64,000 nt of DNA from Rhizobium ecuadorense (GCF_001187535.1 NZ_LFIO01000958.1:1-64000), one strand, 5' to 3'. Shown: positions 1 to 8,488, counted from the first letter of the stretch. The notes: a model not told the origin generated them from the letters alone. A program made the numbers and translations.

Positions 1-1830
1 CGCTGCCAAGCGTATAGTTCGCCAATGCCGTGCGAACCGTGTCGGTCCCCTCATCGGCGGCTTCGGTGACGGTGTCGCCGGCATTGTCGACGATGTAGGT
101 GTCGTCGCCCGCACCACCGATCAAGCTGTCCGCACCCGCCCCGCCATCAAGCGTGTCATTGCCGGCATCGCCGGTGATCGTGTTGGCCAGCGCATTGCCG
201 GTGCCGGTGAAGTTGGCGGATCCCGTGTAGGTCAGGTTCTCGACATTGACCAGTGCGGCGATCGAGTAGGCTGCAAGCGCCGTGCGGATTTCATCGGTGC
301 CGCCGCTAACCAGCTCGGTGATCGCATCGCTCGCGCTGTCGACAATATAGACGTCGTCGCCGGCGCCGCCTGCCAGCCTGTCGTTGCCGGCGCCACCGTC
401 AAGCGTGTCGTTGCCAGCGCCGCCGTTCAGCGTGTCGTTGCCGACGCCGCCGTCAAGTGTGTCGTTGCCGGCACCGCCGGTGATCGTATTGGCGAGACCA
501 TTTCCAGTCCCAGCGAAATCGCCGGTGCCAATGAAGGTCAGGCTTTCAACATTATTGGTCAAGGCATAGGAAGAAAGCGTCGTCTTGGTCAGATCGGCTC
601 CTTCATTCGGCCGTTCAGTGACGACGTCGGCAACGTTATCGACAAAATAGGTGTCGTCGCCGGCTGCGCCGATCAATATGTCTGCTCCGGCTTTTCCGTC
701 CAGGGTGTCGGCACCTGCCCCGCCCTTGATCGTGTTGGCGAGGCTATTGCCGGTCCCGGCAAAGGCTGCCGTGCCGCTATAGGTGAGGTTCTCGACATTG
801 CTACCGAGCGTATAGCTTGCCAGTGTCGTGCGAACCGTATCGATCCCTGCGTCGGCGGCTTCGGTGACGAGGTCGCCGGCATTGTCGACGATGTAAGTGT
901 CGTTACCGGCACCACCGAACAGGCTGTCCGCGCCTGCCCCGCCATCCAGCGTGTCATTGCCGGCGCCGCCGGAGAGCGTATCGCTGGCAGCGCCACCCGT
1001 GATCGTGTTGTCGAGATTGTTGCCCGTGCCCGCAAACGCCCCAATCCAGCTGTAGATGAGGTACTCGACATTGGCTGCCAATGTGTAGGCCGCCATTGTC
1101 GTCTGAACCGTATCGATCCCCTCGTCGACGTTTTCGATGATAGTGTCGCCGTTATCCCAAACGACATAAGTATCGTTGCCAGTCCCACCGATGAGCGTGT
1201 CAGTTCCCAAGCCACCGATCAGAGTATCGTTGCCTACCCCACCAGAGAGCGTGTCGTTGCCTGTCCCACCCTTGATTATATTGTCGAGGCTGTTGCCGGT
1301 GCCGGTAGAATTGCCGCCGCTTGAGAAGGATAGGTTCTCGACATTGGCGATCCCCGCCAGCGAATAAGTGTTAAGATCGGTCCAGATCGTGTCAACGCCG
1401 CCGCCGGCGGCCTCGATCACAACATCGTTGAGACTATCGACAGTATATTGATCGTCGCCCGCACCACCGATCAGCGTGTCGGCACCGACCTTCCCATCCA
1501 GCCGATCAGACCCCGTCCCGCCGGTGATCACATTGTCCGCCGCATTGCCACCACCGGCGAACGTGCCGGTGCCGATATAGGTCAGGTTTTCGACGTTGGC
1601 GCCGAGTGTATAACTCCAAACCGTCGTCCGGACCGTGTCCGTCCCCTCATTGGCATTCTCAATGACAGCATCATTGCCGTTGTCGGCGATGTAGACGTCG
1701 TCACCCGCCCCGCCCGACATCTTGTCGTTTCCGGCACCGCCGTCGAGAGTGTCATTGCCGGAGTCGCCAGTAAGGGTATCGTTTCCGGCATTGCCCCAGA
1801 GTGTATTGTCCGCCTCGTTGCCGACAATGG
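1..1830 (-). repeat. Tandem RTX modules inside the protease gene
   Basis: At least six modules of roughly 250-320 bp recur in frame. Each reads approximately ENLTYxGxGxFxGTGN, then LANTITGGAGNDTLDGGAG, then GGAGDDTYIVDN, then a xxVTEAxDEGxDTVRT segment. The ENLTY-type starts are near 1590, 1340, 1070, 800, 555 and 245. Modules differ in how many nonapeptides they contain; the one near 370-480 has extra copies, which points to unequal recombination. Confidence 0.85.
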
Positions 1831-2857
1831 TATCGTTGGCGGAGCCGGCCCAAACGTTCTCAATCAACGACGCGACATTGTCGTGATAAAGAAGGGCGTT
1901 GAAAATGTTGCCGCGGGCATAGCCATCATTCGGCCCGCCGCCCAGATAGGCCAACTGACCCTGGGAAAAGACCGAATACCCCCCTGCATGCAAGTCGATC
2001 TTGAGGGCGGTGGTATAAGCGCTCAAATCATAGGTATCGATACCGCCGCCGTCCCAGATTGTTGCGAAAACCCTGTTGGCAGCGGGCGTAATGGCCGCCA
2101 CCCCATTGACATAGGTGATGCCCTGGTTCGGATTCCACTTGTAGACGGTATCGCCACTGTTCGTCGTATAGTCCGCACCATACATTTCCTGCAGGGCGGC
2201 GATGTCGAGCATCATGAAGGTTTGTGGGGCGCCATTTTGCTCATACTTGGCCCCACTCTCATCGTCTCCGATAAATGTGTGGTAGGTCATGATCGTGTAT
2301 TCGAGCGAGTCGTAGGCGCTTGGAACGACCGTTCCCCCTTCGTGAGCATGTTTCAGCCCGAGCGCGTGACCCAGCTCGTGCGCCAAGGTTTGGCCCGCAT
2401 AGTTGCCGAACCTCGGGAAGCGATAATCAGCTTCGGTGCCAGCATATCCCGTCCCGAACCAGATATCCCCACCCCGCCCGTCTGCGGCTGGGAAATAGGC
2501 TCCCGCCGTATCCAGCAAGGGATCCGACGTTTGAGCGAAGCGCACCGTTGCGGTATTCGCGCTTCCGGCCTCAAAGTTGGCGTTCGTGAACCCCTCGACG
2601 GAGAAGCCGTCATTTGCCGCACTCCCGTAGGATTGCTCCATAAAGAACAAGGCGTGAGACTGCTGCTGCGAGGATATTGGAGTGAAAGAATAGTACTTTT
2701 CATAGTATATATTGACGCCATCATCGACATACGATGACGAGGTGGTAGGAAACGCATAGGTTATCGTTCCGTCCCAGGCGGTGCCGCTGAAGAGCCCGTC
2801 AACTTTCGCATCGCCAGTCGTGTTGACGCTCTTCGTCGGAGTAATAAGGTCCGTCAT
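1..2857 (-). CDS. Serralysin-like M10 zinc metalloprotease with RTX repeats (partial, C-terminus beyond window)
   Basis: One open frame runs from ATG at 2857 to the left edge without a stop, giving at least 952 residues. The metzincin signature HELGHALGLKH is at about residues 160-170, with His160, His164 and His170 as zinc ligands and Glu161 as the catalytic base. The Met-turn IMTY follows with Met190. This matches the serralysin/M10B catalytic domain. From about residue 340 onward the protein is built of glycine-aspartate RTX nonapeptides (for example GGAGNDTLDGGAG), which bind calcium. There is no N-terminal signal peptide, as expected for type I secretion, where the signal is C-terminal and would lie outside the window. 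No type I exporter genes are visible nearby. The predicted role is a secreted calcium-stabilised protease; its substrate is unknown. Confidence 0.88.
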   Translation of the reverse strand, partial: MTDLITPTKSVNTTGDAKVDGLFSGTAWDGTITYAFPTTSSSYVDDGVNIYYEKYYSFTPISSQQQSHALFFMEQSYGSAANDGFSVEGFTNANFEAGSANTATVRFAQTSDPLLDTAGAYFPAADGRGGDIWFGTGYAGTEADYRFPRFGNYAGQTLAHELGHALGLKHAHEGGTVVPSAYDSLEYTIMTYHTFIGDDESGAKYEQNGAPQTFMMLDIAALQEMYGADYTTNSGDTVYKWNPNQGITYVNGVAAITPAANRVFATIWDGGGIDTYDLSAYTTALKIDLHAGGYSVFSQGQLAYLGGGPNDGYARGNIFNALLYHDNVASLIENVWAGSANDTIVGNEADNTLWGNAGNDTLTGDSGNDTLDGGAGNDKMSGGAGDDVYIADNGNDAVIENANEGTDTVRTTVWSYTLGANVENLTYIGTGTFAGGGNAADNVITGGTGSDRLDGKVGADTLIGGAGDDQYTVDSLNDVVIEAAGGGVDTIWTDLNTYSLAGIANVENLSFSSGGNSTGTGNSLDNIIKGGTGNDTLSGGVGNDTLIGGLGTDTLIGGTGNDTYVVWDNGDTIIENVDEGIDTVQTTMAAYTLAANVEYLIYSWIGAFAGTGNNLDNTITGGAASDTLSGGAGNDTLDGGAGADSLFGGAGNDTYIVDNAGDLVTEAADAGIDTVRTTLASYTLGSNVENLTYSGTAAFAGTGNSLANTIKGGAGADTLDGKAGADILIGAAGDDTYFVDNVADVVTERPNEGADLTKTTLSSYALTNNVESLTFIGTGDFAGTGNGLANTITGGAGNDTLDGGVGNDTLNGGAGNDTLDGGAGNDRLAGGAGDDVYIVDSASDAITELVSGGTDEIRTALAAYSIAALVNVENLTYTGSANFTGTGNALANTITGDAGNDTLDGGAGADSLIGGAGDDTYIVDNAGDTVTEAADEGTDTVRTALANYTLGS

Positions 2858-3539
2858 AAAATCCCCGTTTGCCTATTCCACTCGGCCGCGCCTAACACCA
2901 ATTTCCCTCTGCTTCATAAAAGGGGAAAATTCAACTAAAAGCTTCATTTCTGTTCAGGAATGTTTTTGATCTTGGCAACCAGCGCTTATGAAACGCTTCC
3001 TCCGCAACCTCTTTCAAGGGCTACAAGACATATTCCAGGATCCTGCGTTCTGCCCGTCCCAACTTCCGCAATTGCTGGCATGACGGCACTTAAATTGACG
3101 TTACATTCATGTGCTGAAATTTAGTAAGTCTCAGGTTCGGCGATATCCGCTCCGCATGTTTCGACGCTCCGAAAGCTATCTCCGCCTCTCTTGGGGCGAG
3201 GTAGGCTTCGCTGTTCGCATCTTCCGCGACATGCTGGCGTAGGGGATTCTTTTTGGATCGAGTGGCGGATCGTCGCAATTGCGGACCTTGGTGCTGCTAT
3301 TTGCTGCACATGTAGCTCAGATGGCGCTATCGCACCATATGGGCGGTTGTGCCATTCCAAATGTTCGATTTGATGTGGCAAATAAGCAGCAATTCGCGGT
3401 CAGAGCGTCGAGCTCTTGAGGGCGCCGCGCTTCCAAAAGCTTGCGGTTTGCACACTACTTCAGCATCTGCAGTGACAATTCGTTCGAAATAACGTTAGCC
3501 GAAAACGACTCGCTCGAAAGCGACTCTACGTGGGGGAGA
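2858..3539. other. Gene-poor, relatively AT-rich stretch between the protease and tRNA-His
   Basis: About 680 bases with no convincing coding sequence. Several short frames exist on both strands around 3090-3380, but none has a good ribosome binding site or a recognisable product. Base composition is visibly lower in GC than the flanking genes. The promoter of the protease is expected just upstream of 2857. Confidence 0.5.
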
Positions 3540-3616
3540 TGGTACGGTTGGGGGGTCTCGAACCTCCGACCTCAGGTGCCACAAACCTGCGCTCTAACCA
3601 ACTGAGCTACAACCGC
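3540..3616 (-). tRNA. tRNA-His (anticodon GTG)
   Basis: The minus strand folds as a cloverleaf. The acceptor 5' strand GCGGTTG pairs with CAACCGT, the D arm is GCTC/GAGC, and the anticodon arm CAGGT-TTGTGGC-ACCTG carries anticodon GTG. The T arm contains GGTTCGAACC, and the CCA end is encoded. The base before position 1 is T rather than the G-1 typical of bacterial tRNA-His, the first pair is G1:U72, and the discriminator is A73. This agrees with the known loss of G-1 in alphaproteobacterial tRNA-His. Confidence 0.95.
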
Positions 3617-3694
3617 ATAAACCGCGCCGGGCGCGATGGGGGTCACATACGGGGACTTGGCGATGAATTCAAGCCCCATTCCTCGTCAATATAC

Positions 3695-3724
3695 AAAAAG
3701 GCTGGACGCGAGGTCCAGCCTTTT
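3695..3724 (-). terminator. Rho-independent terminator after the phasin gene
   Basis: A perfect 8-bp stem GGCTGGAC/GTCCAGCC with loop GCGAG is flanked by AAAAA on the left and TTTT on the right, so it can act in both directions. It lies 23 bases beyond the phasin stop codon. Confidence 0.85.
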
Positions 3725-3746
3725 GTCTTCGATCGATCTAGACCGA

Positions 3747-4196
3747 TCAGGCAACCTTGAAGGAAGCCATGGCCTTTTCGGCGGCGTCCTTGGAGGGCTT
3801 TGCCAGCTTTTCGGCAACCTGCTTGGTGGTTTCCTGGATCGACTTCGCCTGCTCGACGGTGAGCTCGGCCTGCTTGCGGATGAACGCGGTCTGCAGCTCG
3901 AAGAATTCGGCGGCAGACTTGACGCCGAGCAGCGCTTCGAAGTGCGAGAGGGAGTTCTCGGAATTGACGCGCAGGATGTCGATCGCCTTCAGGCCGAGTT
4001 CAACGCTGCCGGCCTGTGCCGTCTGGACGGTGGCTTCGAGGGTCTTGCCGGCTTCTTCGCCGGCGGTCTTCAGCTTGGCATAGGCGTCCTTCGACTGCTG
4101 AGCGCCTTTTTCGGCGAAATCACGGAAGGATTCCGCGAACTTGGACGGGTCGAAAGAAGCGATTGAAAAAACGTCGTCGGTCTTTATGGTAGCCAT
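3747..4196 (-). CDS. phaP: Phasin family protein (PHB granule-associated)
   Basis: 149 residues starting MATIKTDDVF. The start at 4196 is chosen because AAGGATGCGACCC precedes the ATG; a longer upstream frame has no support. The sequence is almost wholly amphipathic helix, with the phasin_2 pattern of rhizobia, including the stretch AAEFFELQTAFIRKQAE near residues 95-111 and a Lys/Ala-rich tail. Phasins coat polyhydroxybutyrate granules and set their size and number. Acetoacetyl-CoA synthetase, which acts in PHB breakdown, is encoded 4.3 kb away. A terminator follows the gene, so it is probably monocistronic. Confidence 0.9.
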   Translation of the reverse strand: MATIKTDDVFSIASFDPSKFAESFRDFAEKGAQQSKDAYAKLKTAGEEAGKTLEATVQTAQAGSVELGLKAIDILRVNSENSLSHFEALLGVKSAAEFFELQTAFIRKQAELTVEQAKSIQETTKQVAEKLAKPSKDAAEKAMASFKVA

Positions 4197-4266
4197 GGGT
4201 CGCATCCTTTGGGCTGAGGCAGTCGCTGCCTGCAATAGTTGGGATGACGCTTATATAAGACATTTC

Positions 4267-4300
4267 ATTGTGCGTTGCAACAATTATTGTGCGATGCACA
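4267..4300 (-). promoter_or_regulatory. Tandem TTGTGCG-x-TGCA boxes in the phasin promoter (putative PhaR/AniA site)
   Basis: Two near-identical direct repeats, ATTGTGCGTTGCAAC at 4267-4281 and ATTGTGCGATGCACA at 4286-4300, lie 71-104 bases upstream of the phasin start. Their starts are 19 bases apart. TGC-rich elements of this general kind are bound by the PHB repressor PhaR (AniA in rhizobia) in other alphaproteobacteria. The assignment is an inference. Confidence 0.45.
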
Positions 4301-4363
4301 AGACGTTAACCTTGCCGGCCGAAAACCCCCTGCTCTTCTGGACCCGCATGCGCCCCGCAGTTA

Positions 4364-4378
4364 TTAATAAGCCGTTAA
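4364..4378 (+). promoter_or_regulatory. Perfect CtrA box TTAA-N7-TTAA upstream of the histidine kinase gene
   Basis: The sequence TTAATAAGCCGTTAA has both half-sites and the exact 7-base spacing of the full CtrA recognition motif. It ends 32 bases before the kinase ATG at 4411. CtrA is the alphaproteobacterial cell-cycle master regulator, and the downstream gene encodes a kinase of the family that controls DivK and, through it, CtrA. Confidence 0.6.
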
Positions 4379-4410
4379 TTTAAGAAGGCCGACAGCGACA
4401 AGGTTCGATC

Positions 4411-7400
4411 ATGCCCGCAGTCCAATATCCGTTCATCGATATCGCCGTGCATGCACGGGTGCGGGAACGCTTTTCGCGCGGTGAGGCGATGGTGCTGTTT
4501 TCGGCCGATCTCGCCCGCCTGCTCTGGGCGAACGGTGCGGGCGCCGAACTTTTCGGCCATGCGGCCGTCTATGATCTGCTCGATCAGGGCGTCGACCGCA
4601 CCGACATCACCTTCCGCCAGCTGGAAACGGCCGCACGCCAGCTTGCCGATATCGGTGACCACAGAAGCCTGACGATCCGTGTCGCCAAGGGCTTTCAGCG
4701 CGTGCAGGTGCAGGCGGCGGCCGAACTGATCCGGCTTTCCTCAGGCGAAAAGGCCATGCTGTTTTCGGTGCCGGTCTCGGCAAAGCCGCTGACCGCAGGC
4801 GCCTCGGCAGCCCAGATGCTGCAGGGGCTCGATGATCCCGACACGCATATGGCTGTGATCGGCGCCGACGGCGACGTCATCGCTGCCTCGCCGGGCTTTG
4901 TTTCGCTCGGGATTTCCGAGCAGACGGCAAAAACCTTGATTAACCTGGCTGATGCGCATCCCGACCGGCTGGTGAAGCGACCGGTCGCCACTGGCAGAGG
5001 CAATCTACCGGCAGCCGTCGGCAAGCTCAGCGACGAGCCGGCACTCAACCTGCTCTTTGCCGTGGAGACGGCGACCGGCCATCTCGACCCGATCGACGCA
5101 TCCGCGCCCGACTTGATCGATACGCCCGCGCTCCACGCGGCCGATGCGCCCGCGCAGGAAGACGCCGTGCCGCCGGCCGATGAGCCCCGCGACGAGCCCA
5201 TTTCCGACACAGGCTTCACCGAGATCATCGAGGCAGTCTCGGGGATCGAAGAAGTCGAGGAGACGCTCGAGGACATCTCAGGCGAAAACGACCAGCCGGC
5301 AGAGGCGGCAGCGGTATCCGCAGGCGAGGCGGCCGAGGAAACCGATCTCGCCGAACATGCGGAGCCGGAGAGCGACGGCGGCGTGATCGAAGGCAGCGCG
5401 GATGAGGCAATCGCGCCTGCCGCGATTATCGAGGACGACCTTGCCTCCGTCACGGAGACGGTGGAAACGGCAATAACGGCGGAGCCGCCTGTTGAAGCCG
5501 GCGAAGCGCCGGTCGAAGAGGCGCCGGAAGCCGCTGCCGAAGAGCCCGTCGTCGCCCAGTCTGCGGTCGACGACGCCCCCCCTGCTCCTGAGCTTGCGGC
5601 CGCGCCCGGCTTCGTCTTCAGGCCGAACAGCCGCGCCACGCGCTTCGTCTGGAAGATCGATGCCGAGGGCCGATTCAACGAGGTCAGCCACGAATTTGCC
5701 GAGGCCGTCGGTCCGCATGCATCCGAGATTATCGGCTCCGCCTTCGGCGATGTCGCCGCCCTCTTCAATCTCGATCCCGAAGGCAAGCTTGCCGAGGCGC
5801 TCGCGCGGCGCGACACATGGTCTGGCAAAACCATCCTCTGGCCGGTCGAAGGCACCAGCCTCGTCGTTCCGGTCGATCTGGCGGCGCTGCCGACCTATAC
5901 CCGCAACCGCGACTTCGACGGTTTCCGCGGCTTCGGCGTCGTCCGGCTTTCCGATGCGCAAGAAGATCCGCTGGCGCTCGGCCTGACGCTCGGCCCGGAT
6001 GGCGTCGGCCATGATGCGGCAAGCCTCGGCCCGGCGCCGGACACCGTTGCCGACGCGGTCCACGCCCTGCCGGCAGCGCAGGAAGAAGCCGTGAGCGAGT
6101 CCGCCCTGCCGGATGAGGTCGAGGACCAGGCGCCTGCGGCAAGCGAGCTGCCGACGGAGACGGAGCCAGCTCCTGAGGCAATTGCCGCCGAGCAGGCGGA
6201 CATTGAGCAGGAGCCAGGCGAGCAGGTATCCGTCGAGCCGCCATTCCAGGAAAGCGCTGCGGAAAAAACAGACGATAGCGCCGATGTCGGCGATATCTCC
6301 GCCGCCGAACCGGCAGCGGAAACGTCGAACGAGCCGCCGGCGCTTCGCATTTCGGAAACGCCCAATCGCCGTTTCTCCGACAAGATCGTTCAGCTCCACA
6401 ATAGCGGCGCCGGACTGACGGCCGCCGAGCAGGCCAATTTCCGCGAGATCGCCAAGCGTCTCGAAGCCTTCGGCGCCAGCAAGGACGAACCTGCCGCGCC
6501 GGCACGGATAGAACCCACTGTTGCCGAAACGGCAAGCTTCGAAGAGGCTTCCGGACCCGAAAAGCTCGAGGCCGAAACATCTATTGCCGACGAGGCGGAC
6601 GTGCCTTCGCGCGAAGAGATCGCGCCGCAGGAGGCGATTTTCGAGAATGCCGCCGAGGCCCAGCGTGATGACGACGCCGGCGCCGAGACGCCTGATCTCA
6701 TAGAAGAGGACGAGGCTACGGAAGGGCTGGAGGAGACGGTCAGCCAGATCGAGGTCCTGACAAGCTTCATCCCGCCGCGCGTCAAGATGACCGACGGGCT
6801 TTCGCTGGGAACGGTCGACCAGCTGCCGGTTGCCGTGCTCATCCATGTCGGCGACGCGCTGATCCATGCCAATCCGGAATTCATGCGGCTGACCGGCTAC
6901 ACCTCGCTCGACGCATTGCGCGAGGTCGGTGGCATCGAAGCCCTGCTGCAGCGCCGCGAACTCGAGGAAAAGGCGGCAGGCTCCGGCACCATGATGCTGG
7001 TCAAGGCCGACGACAGCCTCGTTCCGGTGACGGCGCGGCTGCAATCGGTGCGCTGGGAAGACGCCAACGCATTGATGCTGGCGCTGATGCCGGTGGAAGG
7101 CAAGGAAAGCAGCCGGTCCGAAGCGCGCCCCGAGCGCATGGTCGAGAAGGTCGCCAAGCTTCAGGTCGAGGTGGAAGAACTGCGCTCAATCCTGGAAACG
7201 GCGACCGACGGCGTCGTCGTCATCGGCACGGAGGGCGACATCCGCTCGATGAACCGGTCGGCCAGCGCGCTTTTCAATTACGACGAGCAGGAGACGCGCG
7301 GCAAACCCTTCGTCATGCTGTTTGCCCATGAGAGCCAGAAGGCGGTACTCGACTATCTCCATGGCCTTTCCGGCCATGGCGTCGCCAGCGTCTTGAACGA

Positions 7401-8280
7401 CGGACGCGAAGTGATCGGCCGCGAGGCCGCCGGCGGCTTCGTGCCGCTGTTCATGACGATGGGTCAGCTCACCTCTTCCAACGGCTATTGCGCCGTCATC
7501 CGCGATATCACCCAGTGGAAGCGCACCGAGGACGAGCTGCGCAACGCCAAGGGTGCGGCCGAAACCGCCAACGCCCACAAGACCGATTTCCTCGCCCGCG
7601 TCAGCCATGAGATCCGCACGCCGCTCAACGCCATCATCGGCTTTTCCGACATGATGGCCGGCGAGCGCTTCGGGCCGATCGGCCATCCCCGTTATATCGA
7701 ATATGCCAACGACATCGGCCGTTCCGGCCGGCATGTTCTCGATATCGTCAACGACCTGCTCGATATTTCGAAGATCGAGGCGGGCGAGATGGATCTCGAT
7801 TTTGCCGCCGTCGGCCTCAACGAGGCGGTCTCGGAGGCCGTGGCGCTGGTCCAGCCGCAGGCAAACGGCCAGCGCGTCATCATCCGCACGGCGCTGTCGC
7901 ATGCGGTGCCCGAGGTCGTGGCGGATCTGCGCTCGATCAAGCAGATCGCCCTCAACATCCTGTCGAACGCCATCCGCTTCACTCCGTCGGGCGGGCAGAT
8001 CGTCGTTTCCACCTCCTATGAGGCGAATGGCAGCGTCGTGCTGAGGGTCCGCGATACCGGCATCGGCATGACGCGCAGCGAGCTCGACCAGGCGATGAAG
8101 CCGTTCCGGCAGGTCTCGTCGACCCAGTCGCGCCATCGCGGCGACGGCACCGGGCTCGGCCTGCCGCTGACCAAGGCGATGGTCGATGCCAACCGGGCGG
8201 TATTCTCGATCAATTCGGCGCCGAACGAGGGCACGCTCGTCGAGATCACCTTCCCCTCGCAGCGGGTGCTGGCCGGCTGA
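4411..8280 (+). CDS. Large PAS-domain sensor histidine kinase, PdhS/DivJ/PleC type
   Basis: 1289 residues, no transmembrane helix seen, so probably cytoplasmic. The dimerisation/phosphoacceptor motif VSHEIRTPLNAIIGFSD has its His at residue 1066. The ATPase domain follows with the N box near Asn1186, DTGIG at about 1215 and GTGLGLPL near 1245. A PAS domain precedes it (about 923-1035), with PAS-like segments near 410-515 and 800-880. Long acidic Ala/Glu/Pro-rich stretches (about 220-395, 545-640 and 690-790) separate the folded parts. The HisKA type and architecture resemble Brucella and Sinorhizobium PdhS kinases, which phosphorylate DivK and set cell polarity. There is no receiver domain. 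Exact orthology (PdhS, PdhS1 or another) cannot be fixed here. Confidence 0.85.
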   Translation: MPAVQYPFIDIAVHARVRERFSRGEAMVLFSADLARLLWANGAGAELFGHAAVYDLLDQGVDRTDITFRQLETAARQLADIGDHRSLTIRVAKGFQRVQVQAAAELIRLSSGEKAMLFSVPVSAKPLTAGASAAQMLQGLDDPDTHMAVIGADGDVIAASPGFVSLGISEQTAKTLINLADAHPDRLVKRPVATGRGNLPAAVGKLSDEPALNLLFAVETATGHLDPIDASAPDLIDTPALHAADAPAQEDAVPPADEPRDEPISDTGFTEIIEAVSGIEEVEETLEDISGENDQPAEAAAVSAGEAAEETDLAEHAEPESDGGVIEGSADEAIAPAAIIEDDLASVTETVETAITAEPPVEAGEAPVEEAPEAAAEEPVVAQSAVDDAPPAPELAAAPGFVFRPNSRATRFVWKIDAEGRFNEVSHEFAEAVGPHASEIIGSAFGDVAALFNLDPEGKLAEALARRDTWSGKTILWPVEGTSLVVPVDLAALPTYTRNRDFDGFRGFGVVRLSDAQEDPLALGLTLGPDGVGHDAASLGPAPDTVADAVHALPAAQEEAVSESALPDEVEDQAPAASELPTETEPAPEAIAAEQADIEQEPGEQVSVEPPFQESAAEKTDDSADVGDISAAEPAAETSNEPPALRISETPNRRFSDKIVQLHNSGAGLTAAEQANFREIAKRLEAFGASKDEPAAPARIEPTVAETASFEEASGPEKLEAETSIADEADVPSREEIAPQEAIFENAAEAQRDDDAGAETPDLIEEDEATEGLEETVSQIEVLTSFIPPRVKMTDGLSLGTVDQLPVAVLIHVGDALIHANPEFMRLTGYTSLDALREVGGIEALLQRRELEEKAAGSGTMMLVKADDSLVPVTARLQSVRWEDANALMLALMPVEGKESSRSEARPERMVEKVAKLQVEVEELRSILETATDGVVVIGTEGDIRSMNRSASALFNYDEQETRGKPFVMLFAHESQKAVLDYLHGLSGHGVASVLNDGREVIGREAAGGFVPLFMTMGQLTSSNGYCAVIRDITQWKRTEDELRNAKGAAETANAHKTDFLARVSHEIRTPLNAIIGFSDMMAGERFGPIGHPRYIEYANDIGRSGRHVLDIVNDLLDISKIEAGEMDLDFAAVGLNEAVSEAVALVQPQANGQRVIIRTALSHAVPEVVADLRSIKQIALNILSNAIRFTPSGGQIVVSTSYEANGSVVLRVRDTGIGMTRSELDQAMKPFRQVSSTQSRHRGDGTGLGLPLTKAMVDANRAVFSINSAPNEGTLVEITFPSQRVLAG

Positions 8281-8289
8281 GCCATAAAG

Positions 8290-8312
8290 AAAAGGCAGCC
8301 GAGGCTGCCTTG
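8290..8312 (+). terminator. Hairpin after the kinase gene
   Basis: GGCAGCC-GA-GGCTGCC (8294-8309) lies 13 bases after the kinase stop, preceded by AAAA and followed by a weak T-rich run. It is a plausible but weak intrinsic terminator. Confidence 0.55.
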
Positions 8313-8371
8313 AATTTGGTGCTGTTCAACAAGAGCTCAGTCGATCACCATCATGTATCGAAAGCCCTCCT

Positions 8372-8412
8372 GCATAATTGCGCGTCTGAAAAGACGCGCG
8401 GCGCTGTAGGGC
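8372..8412. repeat. Partial rhizobial intergenic mosaic repeat (RIME-like)
   Basis: 29 bases at 8380-8408 are identical to 20065-20093. They contain the perfect stem GCGCGTCT with a GAAA loop and AGACGCGC. The left part of the longer copy at 19.99-20.1 kb is missing apart from TGCATAATT. Confidence 0.75.
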
Positions 8413-8461
8413 TCCAGGCCGCCTCGTTCACATACGGCCCCTAAGTTGGCTTTTACATTTG

Positions 8462-8488
8462 ACAAACCTTTCTTAACGAAAGGTTTCC
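8462..8488 (-). terminator. Hairpin after acetoacetyl-CoA synthetase
   Basis: Perfect 9-bp stem AAACCTTTC/GAAAGGTTT with loop TTAAC, about 50 bases past the aacS stop on the minus strand, followed in that direction by TTTGTC. It probably ends the aacS transcript. Confidence 0.6.

Noticed and set aside
1..1830. Regularly spaced repeats as a possible CRISPR array
   Set aside because: The repeats are long, imperfect and in frame, encoding RTX calcium-binding motifs; no short identical repeats with unique spacers exist.
1448..2737. 429-residue frame on the plus strand opposite the protease
   Set aside because: It is fully antisense to the protease, whose frame has intact catalytic motifs; the product has no recognisable domain.
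3090..3381. Short frames of 60-86 codons on both strands
   Set aside because: No ribosome binding site, no family, and mutual overlap in a region without coding character.
5278..7044. 588-residue minus frame opposite the histidine kinase
   Set aside because: High-GC shadow of the low-complexity acidic linker regions, giving an implausible Arg/Leu/Gly-rich product.
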